From Candidatus Anammoxibacter sp. (GTDB lineage: Bacteria > Planctomycetota > Brocadiia > Brocadiales > Anammoxibacteraceae): DNA of 64,000 nt. The DNA is taken from assembly GCA_021777055.1 (NCBI GenBank), contig JAIQZO010000034.1, forward strand, positions 89,721 through 153,720, given 5' to 3'. The notes under the pieces are model-generated. The model ran no database searches and was not told the origin of the DNA. It worked only from the letters and a program-made list of their open reading frames with translations. The translations under genes were made by a program, and so were the position numbers. Of this stretch, positions 44,334-55,000 are shown in pieces; the stretch's first letter is position 1, and each line of letters begins with the position of its first letter.

Positions 44334-45770
44334 ATGGGAAACGAAAAAAATAGAGGAAAAAAGAGCAATAATTCCAGAGGGAAAGTAGAAAAGCCAAAAA
44401 AGAATAAAGCTTTTACAGAAGAGGTAGTTAAAGAATCTGCGCAGGATATAGATGCGAATGGAATGGCTGTGAACAATGAAATAAAACTTGCCCATAGAGA
44501 TAAGGAGAATGCTGAAGCTGTGGAAGTTTGCAAGGAGAAAACCTGTAAAGAGGGAGGTGTGGGTGCGGGGTGGACAATAAGTATTGCGCTGTCCGCTGCT
44601 CTGGGGTTGGCAATGTCTATCTACCTTACAATACATCACTATCAAATAATGAGTGGACTGCCGGACTATCAAAGTTTCTGCTCCATAAGTGAGTACATTG
44701 ATTGTGATATGGTAAATACCAGCAGTTACTCCGAATTCCGAGGGTTGCCTGTTGCACTTTTCGGTGCAGGTATTTATGCGTGTGTTGTCTGTTTGATTAT
44801 CCTGAGTATTTTTGCGAGAGGTACCACACTAAAACGGTACATTTCAGCAATAACTATCCTGGGCTTTGCGTCGTTTTGCGGATCCATATATTTTGCAATT
44901 GTTTCTACCTTTATTCTTCACGCAATATGTATCCTCTGTGTCGGAACATATCTGATAAATCTCTTTTTCTTCCTTGGTGGTACAGCGGCCATACGTAAGT
45001 TGGACAAAGGGAGCTTCAACCCTGTAAGATCTGTCACATCAATGTTTATGGCAGGTAGGTCAGGAGAAGGTCTTGCAATGGGAAATGCTTTGGGGATCTT
45101 TGCCATAATTATGGTTGTTATCCAGGGGTTTCTTTCTGTGTTATACCTTGATGCTAAATATCTGGGTTTTTCAGATAGTGATATTGCTAGTTTCAAGGAA
45201 AAATATATGGCTATAAAACCTCAGGAGATAGATTTGTCGGATTCTCCATACTGGGGGACTGACAACCCGGATCTGACAATCGTCGTTTTCGAAGATTTTC
45301 TCTGCCATTTCTGCAAACGTGCCCATGTAACCGCGTTTCCAATATTTAAGGAGTATAAGAACAGGATCAAGATTGTATTTAAACATCTTCCTTATGACAA
45401 GGAGTGTAACAGTGCCCTGCAGAAAACCATACATCCTGGTGCCTGTAAATCCGCAGTTGCGGCTGCATGTGCATCCATTCAGGGAGAGTTTGCCAGATTC
45501 CAGGAGTACTTCTTTTCTCACCAGGATGTGATAAAACCTGACATGGATATTGCTAAAGTTGCATCTGAGATCGGTGGTGTTGACATGGATAAATTCGAGT
45601 TATGTCTTGATCAGGGTAAGGGGGAGTGGGTAATACGAAGGGACTTTAATGAGGCAATGAAGCTAACCGTTAGACGTACGCCGGCATATTTCTTTAATGG
45701 ACGTAAATGGGAAGGTGCATTAAAGCCTATATTTATAAAAAAGATACTGGAATGGGAACTGGGGACTTAG
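44334..45770 (+). CDS. VKOR - DsbA/thioredoxin-like fusion protein
   Basis: VKOR TM bundle with loop cysteines FCSISEYIDCD and CILC; C-terminal thioredoxin-like domain with CHFC and cis-Pro (RTPAYFF). Confidence 0.92.
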   Translation: MGNEKNRGKKSNNSRGKVEKPKKNKAFTEEVVKESAQDIDANGMAVNNEIKLAHRDKENAEAVEVCKEKTCKEGGVGAGWTISIALSAALGLAMSIYLTIHHYQIMSGLPDYQSFCSISEYIDCDMVNTSSYSEFRGLPVALFGAGIYACVVCLIILSIFARGTTLKRYISAITILGFASFCGSIYFAIVSTFILHAICILCVGTYLINLFFFLGGTAAIRKLDKGSFNPVRSVTSMFMAGRSGEGLAMGNALGIFAIIMVVIQGFLSVLYLDAKYLGFSDSDIASFKEKYMAIKPQEIDLSDSPYWGTDNPDLTIVVFEDFLCHFCKRAHVTAFPIFKEYKNRIKIVFKHLPYDKECNSALQKTIHPGACKSAVAAACASIQGEFARFQEYFFSHQDVIKPDMDIAKVASEIGGVDMDKFELCLDQGKGEWVIRRDFNEAMKLTVRRTPAYFFNGRKWEGALKPIFIKKILEWELGT

Positions 45771-45977
45771 AGAGTGTGTGAAAATAGCTTCTCTATTTTA
45801 TGTATAAGTTTAGGTTGGATTTGGTCAAACTAATATAGCTAGACCGGAAGCATCGCTTTAGCTATATAAAGGGTTTCATGTGCGGCTTTTGGGATAAGAG
45901 TGGGCTTGGCATTGAAAGTAAAATGTGGTTGTTGTTTTGATCCTTAAAGAAGAAATAGAACTGTTTCTGCGGATCGC

Positions 45978-46847
45978 TTATTTAGATGTATTGTTGTTGA
46001 TCGGCTTGTTTTTTATCATATTCCATGTTAAATCCATCTCGTCCAAGGAAGCCTCTTCTATGCTTTTCCCTTTGCTCTTTAACTCATCTTCCACCAGTCT
46101 GAATCTATTGACAAACTTATATATTGCCTTGTGAAGAACATTTTCGGTGTCCAGTTTCAGGAATCTTGCAAGGTTTACAATGGCAAAAAGAAAATCACCG
46201 AGTTCTTCTTCTATTGCTTCTATGTTTGAAGAGGATTGTATATCTGCAGGCATGTCATCTTTTATGTGTTTAATCTCATGCTTAAACTCCGAAAACTCTT
46301 CCTCTACCTTTGCAATCACGTCATTAATATCTTCCCAATCAAAACCAACCTTTGATACCTTTTTCTGAAGTTTTTGCGCCTTTTGAAGTGCGGGTAAATG
46401 TTTAGGAAGACCATCAACTATATATTTCCGGTCTTTATTTCCCTTTTCACCCTTTTTTATCTCATCCCACTGCTCTAGAACCTCTTTTGATGTTGTTGCT
46501 TGTGAATCACCAAAGACATGTGGGTGTCTCCGTGTCATTTTATCAAGCCCGAGCTTTAGCACGTCATGTATATCAAACTCGCCATTTTCAGCCGCTATTT
46601 GGGCATGAAATATAATTTGATAAAAAAGGTCGCCCAGTTCATCCTTGAGTTTTTCACTATCTCCGGAATCTATTGCGTCTATTACTTCGTAGGTCTCTTC
46701 CACCAGGTAAGGTTTAAGGCTGCTGTGTGTCTGCTCTATATCCCATGGGCACCCTCCTTCATCACGAAGCCTGCTCATTAATTTAATCAGATCATTGAAA
46801 TGGATAGTGGCACCCAATGTAAACTCCTGTAGGTTCCGCATTAACAT
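45978..46847 (-). CDS. mazG: MazG nucleoside triphosphate pyrophosphohydrolase
   Basis: GGCPWDIEQTHSSLKPYLVEETYEVIDAI, DELGDLFYQIIFHAQIA, RRHPHVFGD. Confidence 0.96.
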   Translation of the reverse strand: MLMRNLQEFTLGATIHFNDLIKLMSRLRDEGGCPWDIEQTHSSLKPYLVEETYEVIDAIDSGDSEKLKDELGDLFYQIIFHAQIAAENGEFDIHDVLKLGLDKMTRRHPHVFGDSQATTSKEVLEQWDEIKKGEKGNKDRKYIVDGLPKHLPALQKAQKLQKKVSKVGFDWEDINDVIAKVEEEFSEFKHEIKHIKDDMPADIQSSSNIEAIEEELGDFLFAIVNLARFLKLDTENVLHKAIYKFVNRFRLVEDELKSKGKSIEEASLDEMDLTWNMIKNKPINNNTSK

Positions 46848-46997
46848 CGGAGGTAGACCGCTGTTTTCCGCAGGTAAAAAACATGTGAATAATAAGTTTT
46901 TTTTTAGATAGATATTAGATAGTAATTTGTAATAAATATTACTTACTATCTAATATCAGTCTCTAAAAAAATAGTTATTTTATCAGATTATTGATAT

Positions 46998-47711
46998 TTA
47001 TTTCTTTGCTTTTTGAACTGCTTTTGCTTCTTCGTCTTTCTGTGCAAAGAATATGTCATATACAAATCCGGCCAATATTCCGCCTAAGATAGGGCCAAGC
47101 CACCATACCATATGGTTATCAAAATTACCGGCAATAAAAGCTGGTCCGAATACACGTGCAGGGTTCATTGCTCCGCCTGTGATAGGTCCTCCGATCATAA
47201 CGCCGAAAAGAACAACCAAACCTATGGCAAGGCCAGCAAGTGAAGGTGTTGCCCTTTTGTCAATCACTGTAGCATACACCACAAATACAAGCAAAAATGT
47301 TATTACTGCTTCCATTACCACAGCCTGCATCATTGTTACGCCGCTACCAAGGGAGCAAGATCCGAATCCTACCGCTGCTGCAGCTGGGAACAATGTTTTT
47401 AGCATAAAAGCTCCACAACTAGCACCGCCTAATTGTGCAACAATATACATAAATCCTGTTTTAGCTTCCATCCTTTTAGTCATTAACAAAGATATTGTTA
47501 CCGCAGGGTTTATGTGCGCTCCCGATACATATCCCAAGGAATATGCAACCGCAACAACTACAAAGCCAAAGGCAATTGCGATACCTAGAAGTCCAAAACC
47601 AGGTGATCCGGCCTGTGTTAAATAATAATTAGCGCATACTGAACCAGCACCAATGAATATCAAGGCAAACGTCCCCAAAAACTCTGAAATGTATTTTCTG
47701 AAATCCTCCAT
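46998..47711 (-). CDS. MIP-family aquaporin/glycerol facilitator
   Basis: Two NPA motifs (AHINPAVT and GGAMNPARVFGPA). Confidence 0.95.
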   Translation of the reverse strand: MEDFRKYISEFLGTFALIFIGAGSVCANYYLTQAGSPGFGLLGIAIAFGFVVVAVAYSLGYVSGAHINPAVTISLLMTKRMEAKTGFMYIVAQLGGASCGAFMLKTLFPAAAAVGFGSCSLGSGVTMMQAVVMEAVITFLLVFVVYATVIDKRATPSLAGLAIGLVVLFGVMIGGPITGGAMNPARVFGPAFIAGNFDNHMVWWLGPILGGILAGFVYDIFFAQKDEEAKAVQKAKK

Positions 47712-48151
47712 TAAACTTGTTCTCCTATTTTTCTGTGTAAAGTTAGAAAGAAAATAAATTAGTAGGTATAAAAAAGCTCTGAAATTTACTTAAAAGTTTA
47801 CCCTCCTTTCAAAGTAAAACCATATCATAATATATCTGAAAATTTTTACAAATTATTTTTATTTATATTTGTTCTAAATATTGTCGTCTTATACAATAGC
47901 AGCCGCATTTTGTCAAGCAAATAACGTCTGTACGACAGTTAAATATTGCCAGAAATTATCAAAACGAATCATTTCGGGAAAGATTTCCCATTATAATCAC
48001 TATACACTAGAGAAATAATTGCTCTAACACTGCGAAAATATGAAAGATAACAACAAAAACCTACGAACATAACTTTATTTGTTTGACAGAAATAGTGTGA
48101 TAAGATATATTTTATAAGCATATTTTGTTAATTTTTTAATAAAACGTAGAG

Positions 48152-48463
48152 GTGTTATATACTATGGAAGATAATACAAAAAATGAAAACGAATCAGTTG
48201 ATGGTATCGAAGTAAGTTCTTTGGACGTGCATATGCTGGATTTGGAAGTGAAAAGCTTTTTAGAAAAAATAATGACATCTAATATTATACGTGGGGCTGG
48301 TACTCTTCTTGTGCTTGCACTTGGTCTTATGTTTGGAATTATGTTTCTTATTGGAAGTGTAGGTCTTTTAAAGAGCAAAAGTGGTACAGAAAACGTCGCT
48401 GCTGTTGAATCGGTTGAAGAGGGGGCAGTTGAAGAATCAGAAGAAGAATCAGAAGAAGAATAG
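48152..48463 (+). CDS. Small single-TM protein with acidic tail
   Basis: 103-aa ORF; GAGTLLVLALGLMFGIMFLIGSVGLL TM; ESEEESEEE tail. Confidence 0.6.
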   Translation: MLYTMEDNTKNENESVDGIEVSSLDVHMLDLEVKSFLEKIMTSNIIRGAGTLLVLALGLMFGIMFLIGSVGLLKSKSGTENVAAVESVEEGAVEESEEESEEE

Positions 48464-48630
48464 ACATCTGATCTATAATGATAACCGTTTACAAATGATA
48501 ACCGTTTACAGCGCACAGCAGTCAATAATAATCAATAATAAGTAGTACAATTGCGCTTATACCAGTTTATTGTCTTGTGTGTACAGTGAACGGTTATGGG
48601 CTATTAATCGAATGTTTACAAGATTACACC

Positions 48631-49257
48631 TTATGGTTTAATAACCTCGCTTTCCGTAATAATCATATCCACCCTCTGATCATGATCACAATATGGTATC
48701 TCGCTAAATATCTGAAAATCAAAGGCTACAGATATTGCAGTGGTGGTTTTTCTACGTTTTGATAATAAACGGTCATAGTGGCCGGCACCAAACCCCAATC
48801 TCATACCTGTTCTATCGAACCCAAGTCCTGGAACAACAATCAGGTCGATTTTAGAGACATCAATGGGTTCAATTGTCTCGTTGCTAGGTTCCCAAATACC
48901 AAATCCAGTTTTTCGCCAGCTTTTTTTATGATTACCATTAGTTTTGTTAAAAAAGAGCTCAGTTACATGCCTATTCGAAAGCACAGAGAGTAAAAGCGGA
49001 TTACCATCTTTCTGCACTATCGGTACAGCCATTAATTTTCCCTGTTCAAGTCCGGTTTGAAACAGATTCCCGGTCTGCACCTCTCCTGGCATTGCAACAT
49101 AAATAAGTACGGTTTTGCTCTGTTGGAATTGTTCTAAGTCTATGAGGTGCTGGCAGATAACGTTACTGCGGCTTTTCATGTCACCAGTTGTAAGAGATCT
49201 CCTTTTGTCTAAAACTTCCTGGCGAATCTTTGTTTTCAGATTTGACACTTCGTCCAT
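48631..49257 (-). CDS. 5-formyltetrahydrofolate cyclo-ligase
   Basis: VPGLGFDRTGMRLGFGAGHYDRLL motif. Confidence 0.93.
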   Translation of the reverse strand: MDEVSNLKTKIRQEVLDKRRSLTTGDMKSRSNVICQHLIDLEQFQQSKTVLIYVAMPGEVQTGNLFQTGLEQGKLMAVPIVQKDGNPLLLSVLSNRHVTELFFNKTNGNHKKSWRKTGFGIWEPSNETIEPIDVSKIDLIVVPGLGFDRTGMRLGFGAGHYDRLLSKRRKTTTAISVAFDFQIFSEIPYCDHDQRVDMIITESEVIKP

Positions 49258-49454
49258 TTTGCAGTTCTTCCTTCCGATTCTGTTTGAAATTCAAGATTAT
49301 AAGGTACGCTCCGTTAATTTTAAACCGTAAAATAATTATTTTTTTCTTCAAGATAGAGATATCCTAACATGAATCCTCAATAAAGTTTGGCAAAGGGTGC
49401 AGAAAAGAAACAGGCAAAATTTTTGTCTCATATGAGCTGGCCAGCCTTGACATA

Positions 49455-49468
49455 CGAACAAATGTTTG
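49455..49468. promoter_or_regulatory. LexA box 1
   Basis: cgaacaaatgtttg (GAAC-N4-GTTT), upstream of lexA. Confidence 0.8.
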
Positions 49469-49478
49469 CTAGTATATA

Positions 49479-49492
49479 AGAACAAATGTTCG
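49479..49492. promoter_or_regulatory. LexA box 2
   Basis: agaacaaatgttcg (GAAC-N4-GTTC), 24 bp from box 1. Confidence 0.85.
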
Positions 49493-49585
49493 TATTTGGG
49501 CTGTTTTGTTTATAACCATGTTCTGTATAGTAAAGGGGCTCAAGCAAAGAACACAAAGTTGTTTTTGCTCGAGTTATAAGGAAAA

Positions 49586-50185
49586 ATGAAGAACAAAAAG
49601 CAAGAGATACTCGATTATCTAATCTCCCAAGCCAGCAGTGGCAATACACCCTCAATCAGGGAAATATGTGAGGCGGTAAAATTAAGTTCACCAGCTACAG
49701 TACATAAACATCTAAGGGATATGGAAATGGAGGGGATAATTTCTACAACGGGAAAATCCCGAGGTATTAAAGTAAAGAAGGGATTGTGGATCAATATTGT
49801 GGGAACTATCGCAGCTGGCCGTCCCATTGAAGTAGAAGAGAAAGATATGGGGGAGCTGGAGCTTCCCCACAGAGCTTTTGCCGCCAGTGGGGAAATTGTG
49901 GCATTAAAAGTGGAAGGGAACAGTATGGTTGATGCCCACATATGTAATGGCGATTATGCCATTATACGTAAGCAGACTATTGTGGAGAATGGCGAAATAG
50001 CTGCAGTAACTATTGACGATGAAGGTACCCTGAAGCGGTTTGTTTCAGACAAGAACTGGATAAAACTGGAGCCCGAAAATGATCATTTTAAACCTATCTT
50101 TCTTTCACGTGAGGCTATAGACAGAAAAGGAAATCAAATAAACGTTTTTGGTAAACTTGTCGGTATTGTAAGGAAATACAGATGA
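49586..50185 (+). CDS. lexA: LexA repressor
   Basis: HTH TVHKHLRDMEMEG; cleavage site region TIAAGRPIE; catalytic VEGNSMVD and TLKRF. Confidence 0.97.
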   Translation: MKNKKQEILDYLISQASSGNTPSIREICEAVKLSSPATVHKHLRDMEMEGIISTTGKSRGIKVKKGLWINIVGTIAAGRPIEVEEKDMGELELPHRAFAASGEIVALKVEGNSMVDAHICNGDYAIIRKQTIVENGEIAAVTIDDEGTLKRFVSDKNWIKLEPENDHFKPIFLSREAIDRKGNQINVFGKLVGIVRKYR

Positions 50186-50293
50186 TGGAGGGGGGGCGTT
50201 CTTATATTCTCTTTTCCTAACCACTTTCAAACATATATTTCGCATGGGCAGAATAAACCTTTGTATTCAATATAGAAAGGACGGTAATGTAAA

Positions 50294-50512
50294 ATGAAAA
50301 CGCAAATAAATCTGTTTCACAGGTCTCTTCCGGTAGACCAAATAATGATTGGCAACCATCACAAGGATAACGATGCAAGGTTTACGAATAGAAATGAAGA
50401 GGCCCATGTCCCAATCATACACCCGGATTCTAATGATGCTGCAATTGGAATCATTGCTTGTTTCATAATTTCTATCCTCTTTTCGATTGTTTTTATTTTA
50501 TTTGGCAAATAA
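50294..50512 (+). CDS. Small membrane protein in SOS cassette
   Basis: 72-aa ORF, one C-terminal TM; between lexA and the polymerase genes. Confidence 0.55.
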   Translation: MKTQINLFHRSLPVDQIMIGNHHKDNDARFTNRNEEAHVPIIHPDSNDAAIGIIACFIISILFSIVFILFGK

Positions 50513-50533
50513 TTTCTGGTAGCAATTAGGAAG

Positions 50534-50827
50534 TTGTTTTTGCTTGCATCCTTACTATCTCTTGTAAACGACATGGAAGAAAAAAGGCTTGAGGAACCGC
50601 TCCGCAAGATACTGGTGCTTTTTGAAAAAGGCATAATAAGGCCTGTCTCGTTTCAATGGTCTAACCGGAATTATACGGTTATCAGTAATAACATGTGGTG
50701 GGTAGATCGAAAGGTAAGGCCTATTCGGTACGGATTCTCTGTAACCGTTAAAAGCGGGGAGACCTTTCAACTCTGCTACAAAGAAGGAGATCCTTTGTGG
50801 TATGTAGAGACTGTAATTTTGCCATGA
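50534..50827 (+). CDS. DUF6504-like small protein
   Basis: PVSFQWSNRNYTVISNNMWWVD...YGFSVTVKSGETFQLCYKEGDPLWYVE resembles small proteins found next to Y-family/dnaE2 genes (from memory). Confidence 0.6.
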   Translation: MFLLASLLSLVNDMEEKRLEEPLRKILVLFEKGIIRPVSFQWSNRNYTVISNNMWWVDRKVRPIRYGFSVTVKSGETFQLCYKEGDPLWYVETVILP

Positions 50828-50851
50828 AATATTCGGCCTGGAGAAATTGAG

Positions 50852-52066
50852 ATGACAAGTACGATACTACACTTTGACTTGGACGCATTCTTCGCTTCGG
50901 TAGAACAACGTAGAAACCCGTTCCTTCATGGAAAACCTGTTATTGTAGGTGCCGGTGTTATAGCTTCCTGTTCGTATGAAGCCAGAAAGTATGGGCTTCA
51001 CGCTGGGATGTCAATTACAAATGCAAAACGGCTTTGCCCAAAGGCTTTTGTTGTGGAAGGAAACGCTCAAATCTACAGATGTATTACCGATAGAATATTT
51101 GAGATGTGCCACGAAATCTCCCCAAGTATAGAAACCTATCTGGACGAGGCATACTGTTCTTTTACCGGAACAGAGCTCGTTTACAAGCACGACCTGGCGA
51201 AACCTGCTATTGATCTGAAACTCAGGATTAAAAATGAATTCGGGCTTAACGCAACTGTTGGGTTAGGGAAAAACCGGATGATTGCAAAAATGGCAAGTAA
51301 GTCGGCGAAGCCCAATGGGTTTCGTGTAATAGAAAACGGAGAGGAGGATAGTTTCATTTGTAATATGCCCGTAGAGTCGCTGCCTGGAGTTGGCCGTAAG
51401 GTTGCGAACGTTCTGAGAAAATTTAATATTAACTCCATAAAAGAGGTAAGAAAGATATCCCTTGAACACCTTCAGCTGCTATTCGGCAAGAACGGAGCCG
51501 CTATATATGAAAGATGTAGAGGAAACGACAGCCATGTAATTAATGAACGAGAAATCCCAAGGAGCATTTCACGGGAGACAACGTTTCATAATGAAACCAT
51601 AAATCTGGAAGAGATATACGGTATGATTCACTATTTAACCGAACGCGCAATGAATACCCTCAGAGCACTTAAACTGGTAACAAAAACAGTAAAACTCAAG
51701 ATTAAATACGCAGATTTTATTGAAGATTCTATGTCTAAAACTCTTTTGGGGTACACCGATATTGATACAGAAATAATAGAACAGCTGTTTTTGTCTTTAA
51801 AGATAATATACAAACGACGAGTAGGGTTAAGGCTTGTGGGGATAACACTGGCGAATCTCAGAATAGATTGTGGATATCGTCAGCTTCAGCTGTTTGATCT
51901 TAATAATAGAAAGATAAAGAAACAGAAGTTATACAGCTCTATTGACGCCATAAGAAACAGATACGGATTTTCTTCAATTGTTATGGGGCAATCTATTAAT
52001 AATTCCAAACGACTTAAACATGACAGCAACGGCTACATCTTACGCACCCCTTCTCTTACGAAGTAA
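50852..52066 (+). CDS. Y-family DNA polymerase (DinB/Pol IV-like) with clamp-binding motif
   Basis: HFDLDAFFASVEQRRNP, YLDEAY (catalytic DE), SYEARKYGLHAGM, GLGKNRMIAKMAS, C-terminal QLQLF. Confidence 0.93.
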   Translation: MTSTILHFDLDAFFASVEQRRNPFLHGKPVIVGAGVIASCSYEARKYGLHAGMSITNAKRLCPKAFVVEGNAQIYRCITDRIFEMCHEISPSIETYLDEAYCSFTGTELVYKHDLAKPAIDLKLRIKNEFGLNATVGLGKNRMIAKMASKSAKPNGFRVIENGEEDSFICNMPVESLPGVGRKVANVLRKFNINSIKEVRKISLEHLQLLFGKNGAAIYERCRGNDSHVINEREIPRSISRETTFHNETINLEEIYGMIHYLTERAMNTLRALKLVTKTVKLKIKYADFIEDSMSKTLLGYTDIDTEIIEQLFLSLKIIYKRRVGLRLVGITLANLRIDCGYRQLQLFDLNNRKIKKQKLYSSIDAIRNRYGFSSIVMGQSINNSKRLKHDSNGYILRTPSLTK

Positions 52067-55000
52067 TTACTCTCTTCTTGCCGGAACGGCATTCATTGAT
52101 GATATCCTGCAAAAGGCAGTTAAGTTTGGGATCAGATCAATTGCATTAACCGATACAAATAACCTTTACGGTGCTCTATCTTTTTATAAGAAAGCAAGGG
52201 CCTTAGGTATAAAACCAATAATTGGGACGGAGCTCTTATCGCAGCAAAACAATGTTTCCGGAATAAGACAAAGGGTCTTTCTGCTGGCAAGAGATTTGGA
52301 TGGTTATAAAAATATATGTAGAATTATAACACGTTTTAATCTGGTTCCTGAATTTAAATACGCAAAACAGAGAGCCATAGGCAGCGACATTCTAACGTCT
52401 ATTGCTGAATTACACGAAGGAATATATTTCCTTACCGATTCGCTATATATAGCAAAGCAGTTAACCGTCACAGTTGACAGGGAGTTTATAAAGCTCCTGA
52501 TTATAAGGCCTGATCAGAATATTAGTACCCAACGGCAGCACTATATAACGGCAAAGAAAATGGGGATCGGTATTGTTGGTAATTGTGATATATTTTTTAT
52601 GGAAAAACACGATTATCAATTCCATAAACTTCTAACCGTGATTAAAGAAGGCGGTTTGATGTCGGATGCTTCTCATCTAACCCATTACCAACAAGAAGAC
52701 GATAATTTATGGTTTGCGCCATCACCTTTGCCAGGACGTTCCACAGTTGTAAGCACGCCGCGATGGTTACGTGCTACCCCATATAACTATTTTCAATCGC
52801 CGCAGGAGATAGCAAAACGTTTTGAAAATTGTCCTGAACTGTTATATAACTCAATAAGCGTCGCAGACAACTGTAATCTTGAGATCCCAATGGACAGATA
52901 TATCTTTCCAAAATACAATATGAAAGATAGTGCGAAGATATCACCTTATGAACACCTGTACAACCTCTGTTTAAAAGGTGCAACGTGGCGATATGGTGTG
53001 GTTTCTGATGTTGTAATAAACCGCCTCAAGTATGAGTTGGAAATTATTAATAAACTGGGCTTTCCGGAATATTTTCTGGTTGTGGGCGATATAATTCGTT
53101 TCGCAAGAGATCGATCCATACCTGTGGTGGGAAGGGGGTCGGGGGCGGGCTCAATAGTTGCTTATACGTTGGGCATAACAAACGTAGACCCACTCAAGTA
53201 TAACCTCTGTTTTGAAAGGTTTATGCATCCTTTACGTAAAGATTATCCTGATTTGGATATAGATTTATGCTGGAAGAAGAGAGATGAGGTAATTGATTAC
53301 GTTTATCGCAAGTATCAGTATGTTGCAATGATATGTACTCACAATAGGTTTCAGTTACGCTCTGCTTTTAGAGAGGCAGCGAAAGCATACGGAATACCAA
53401 ACAATCAGGTTAATATATACAGTAAATTTATCCCTCGCTTACCAGGGTGTACTCTTTCTGAAATAGCAGGTACTATTCCTGTACTTAAAGAGCTATGGAG
53501 AAATAACAAATCGTTTAACCATATAATTAAAGCTGCAGACAGGCTGAATGGTTTTCCACGCCATCTTGGTATACATTCTGGAGGCATTGTAATTGCAAAC
53601 GATCCCATAGAGAGTTACGTTCCATTAGAGATAGCTTCAAAGGGAATAGTTATCACTCAATACGAAATGCACTCCATCGAAGATATAGGACTTATAAAGA
53701 TTGATCTGCTTGGAAACCGGGCACTTTCAACAATAACTGAAGCGGTTAAGTTGGTAAAGAAGAACCATCAAAAAATTATCGTACCCGAAAAGATTCCAGA
53801 TAGAGAGCCAAAAACAGTGGATCTCTTAAAATCCGGTCAAACGTTAGGTTGTTTCCAGATCGAATCTCCTGGGATGAGAAACCTTTTAAAGATGTTAAGG
53901 GTTTCCTCTATCGATGAGACAATCGCTTCGCTATCGCTAATCAGGCCAGGGCCAGCTACCGGTGGATTAAAGGAGTTATATGTCAAGCGTGCAAGAGGGA
54001 TAGAAAAAACAACGCATATAGACCCGAGATTAGAAGAGGTTTTAAAAGATTCATATGGGATAATGTTATATGAAGAGGACGCTATACGTTCTGCAAGCGC
54101 AATTACAGGCGAATCTCTCGCCAGGGGAGATGAATTTAGAAGGGCCATAGCAAAAACAAAGAGAAGCGAAGACTATGTTAAAGTAGAGTCTGAATTCATA
54201 AAAAATGCAACTCGAAACGGAGTGAAAGAAAAGGCGGCTTACTCTGTCTGCAGGTACATTGCAAATTTTGCAAGCTATACATTTTGTAAGGCACATGCCG
54301 CAGGATATGGATTTATCGCGTACCAGGGCGCATATCTTAAGGCTCATTATCCTGCAGAATTTATCGTAAGCCTGCTAAACAACCATCAGGGGATGTACGA
54401 AAGGAGAGTTCACATTGAAGATGCCCGCAGATTAGGTATAAATATACTGTACCCTTGCATAAACAGATCTGACTATGGGTACAGTGTTGACAATCTCTGT
54501 ATCAGGATTGGCTTCATGCAAGTAAAAGGACTTTCGCTTAAGACAATAAGACAAATAATCAGTCAAAGAGAATTTAGCTCTTTAAATAGCTTCCTGCAAA
54601 AGGTAAATGCTAGCCATAAAGAGACCGAATCCTTAATCCTCTGCGGTTCATTTGACTTTACAGGTAAAACAAGGCCTCTGCTTATGTGGGAACTTAAAAC
54701 TCAACTACACAAAACCGCAATCCTAAACACTTGCACTGTTAATAACTTCGAATCTAGGAGAACATCCAGGCAAACCTTTTTTGGTGACGGCCAGTTTAAT
54801 GATTTTATTAGTACTGAGGAACCTGTGCTGGAAGATTACAGTGAGGAGAAAAAATACTGGGACGAGTATAAGGTTCTGGAGATATTTGTTGACCAACACC
54901 CAATGAAACTATTTAAGAAAAGTCTACCTTTGGATAACATAATAGACAGCTCTAAACTTAAATATTTTGCAGGAAAAGAGATAAAGATCGCTGGTATCCT

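Noticed and set aside
48136-48525. 129-aa minus-strand Ser-rich ORF
   Set aside because: Antisense to the small TM protein at 48152-48463; the Ser/Asp-rich part mirrors GAA/TCA-rich codons of the acidic tail.
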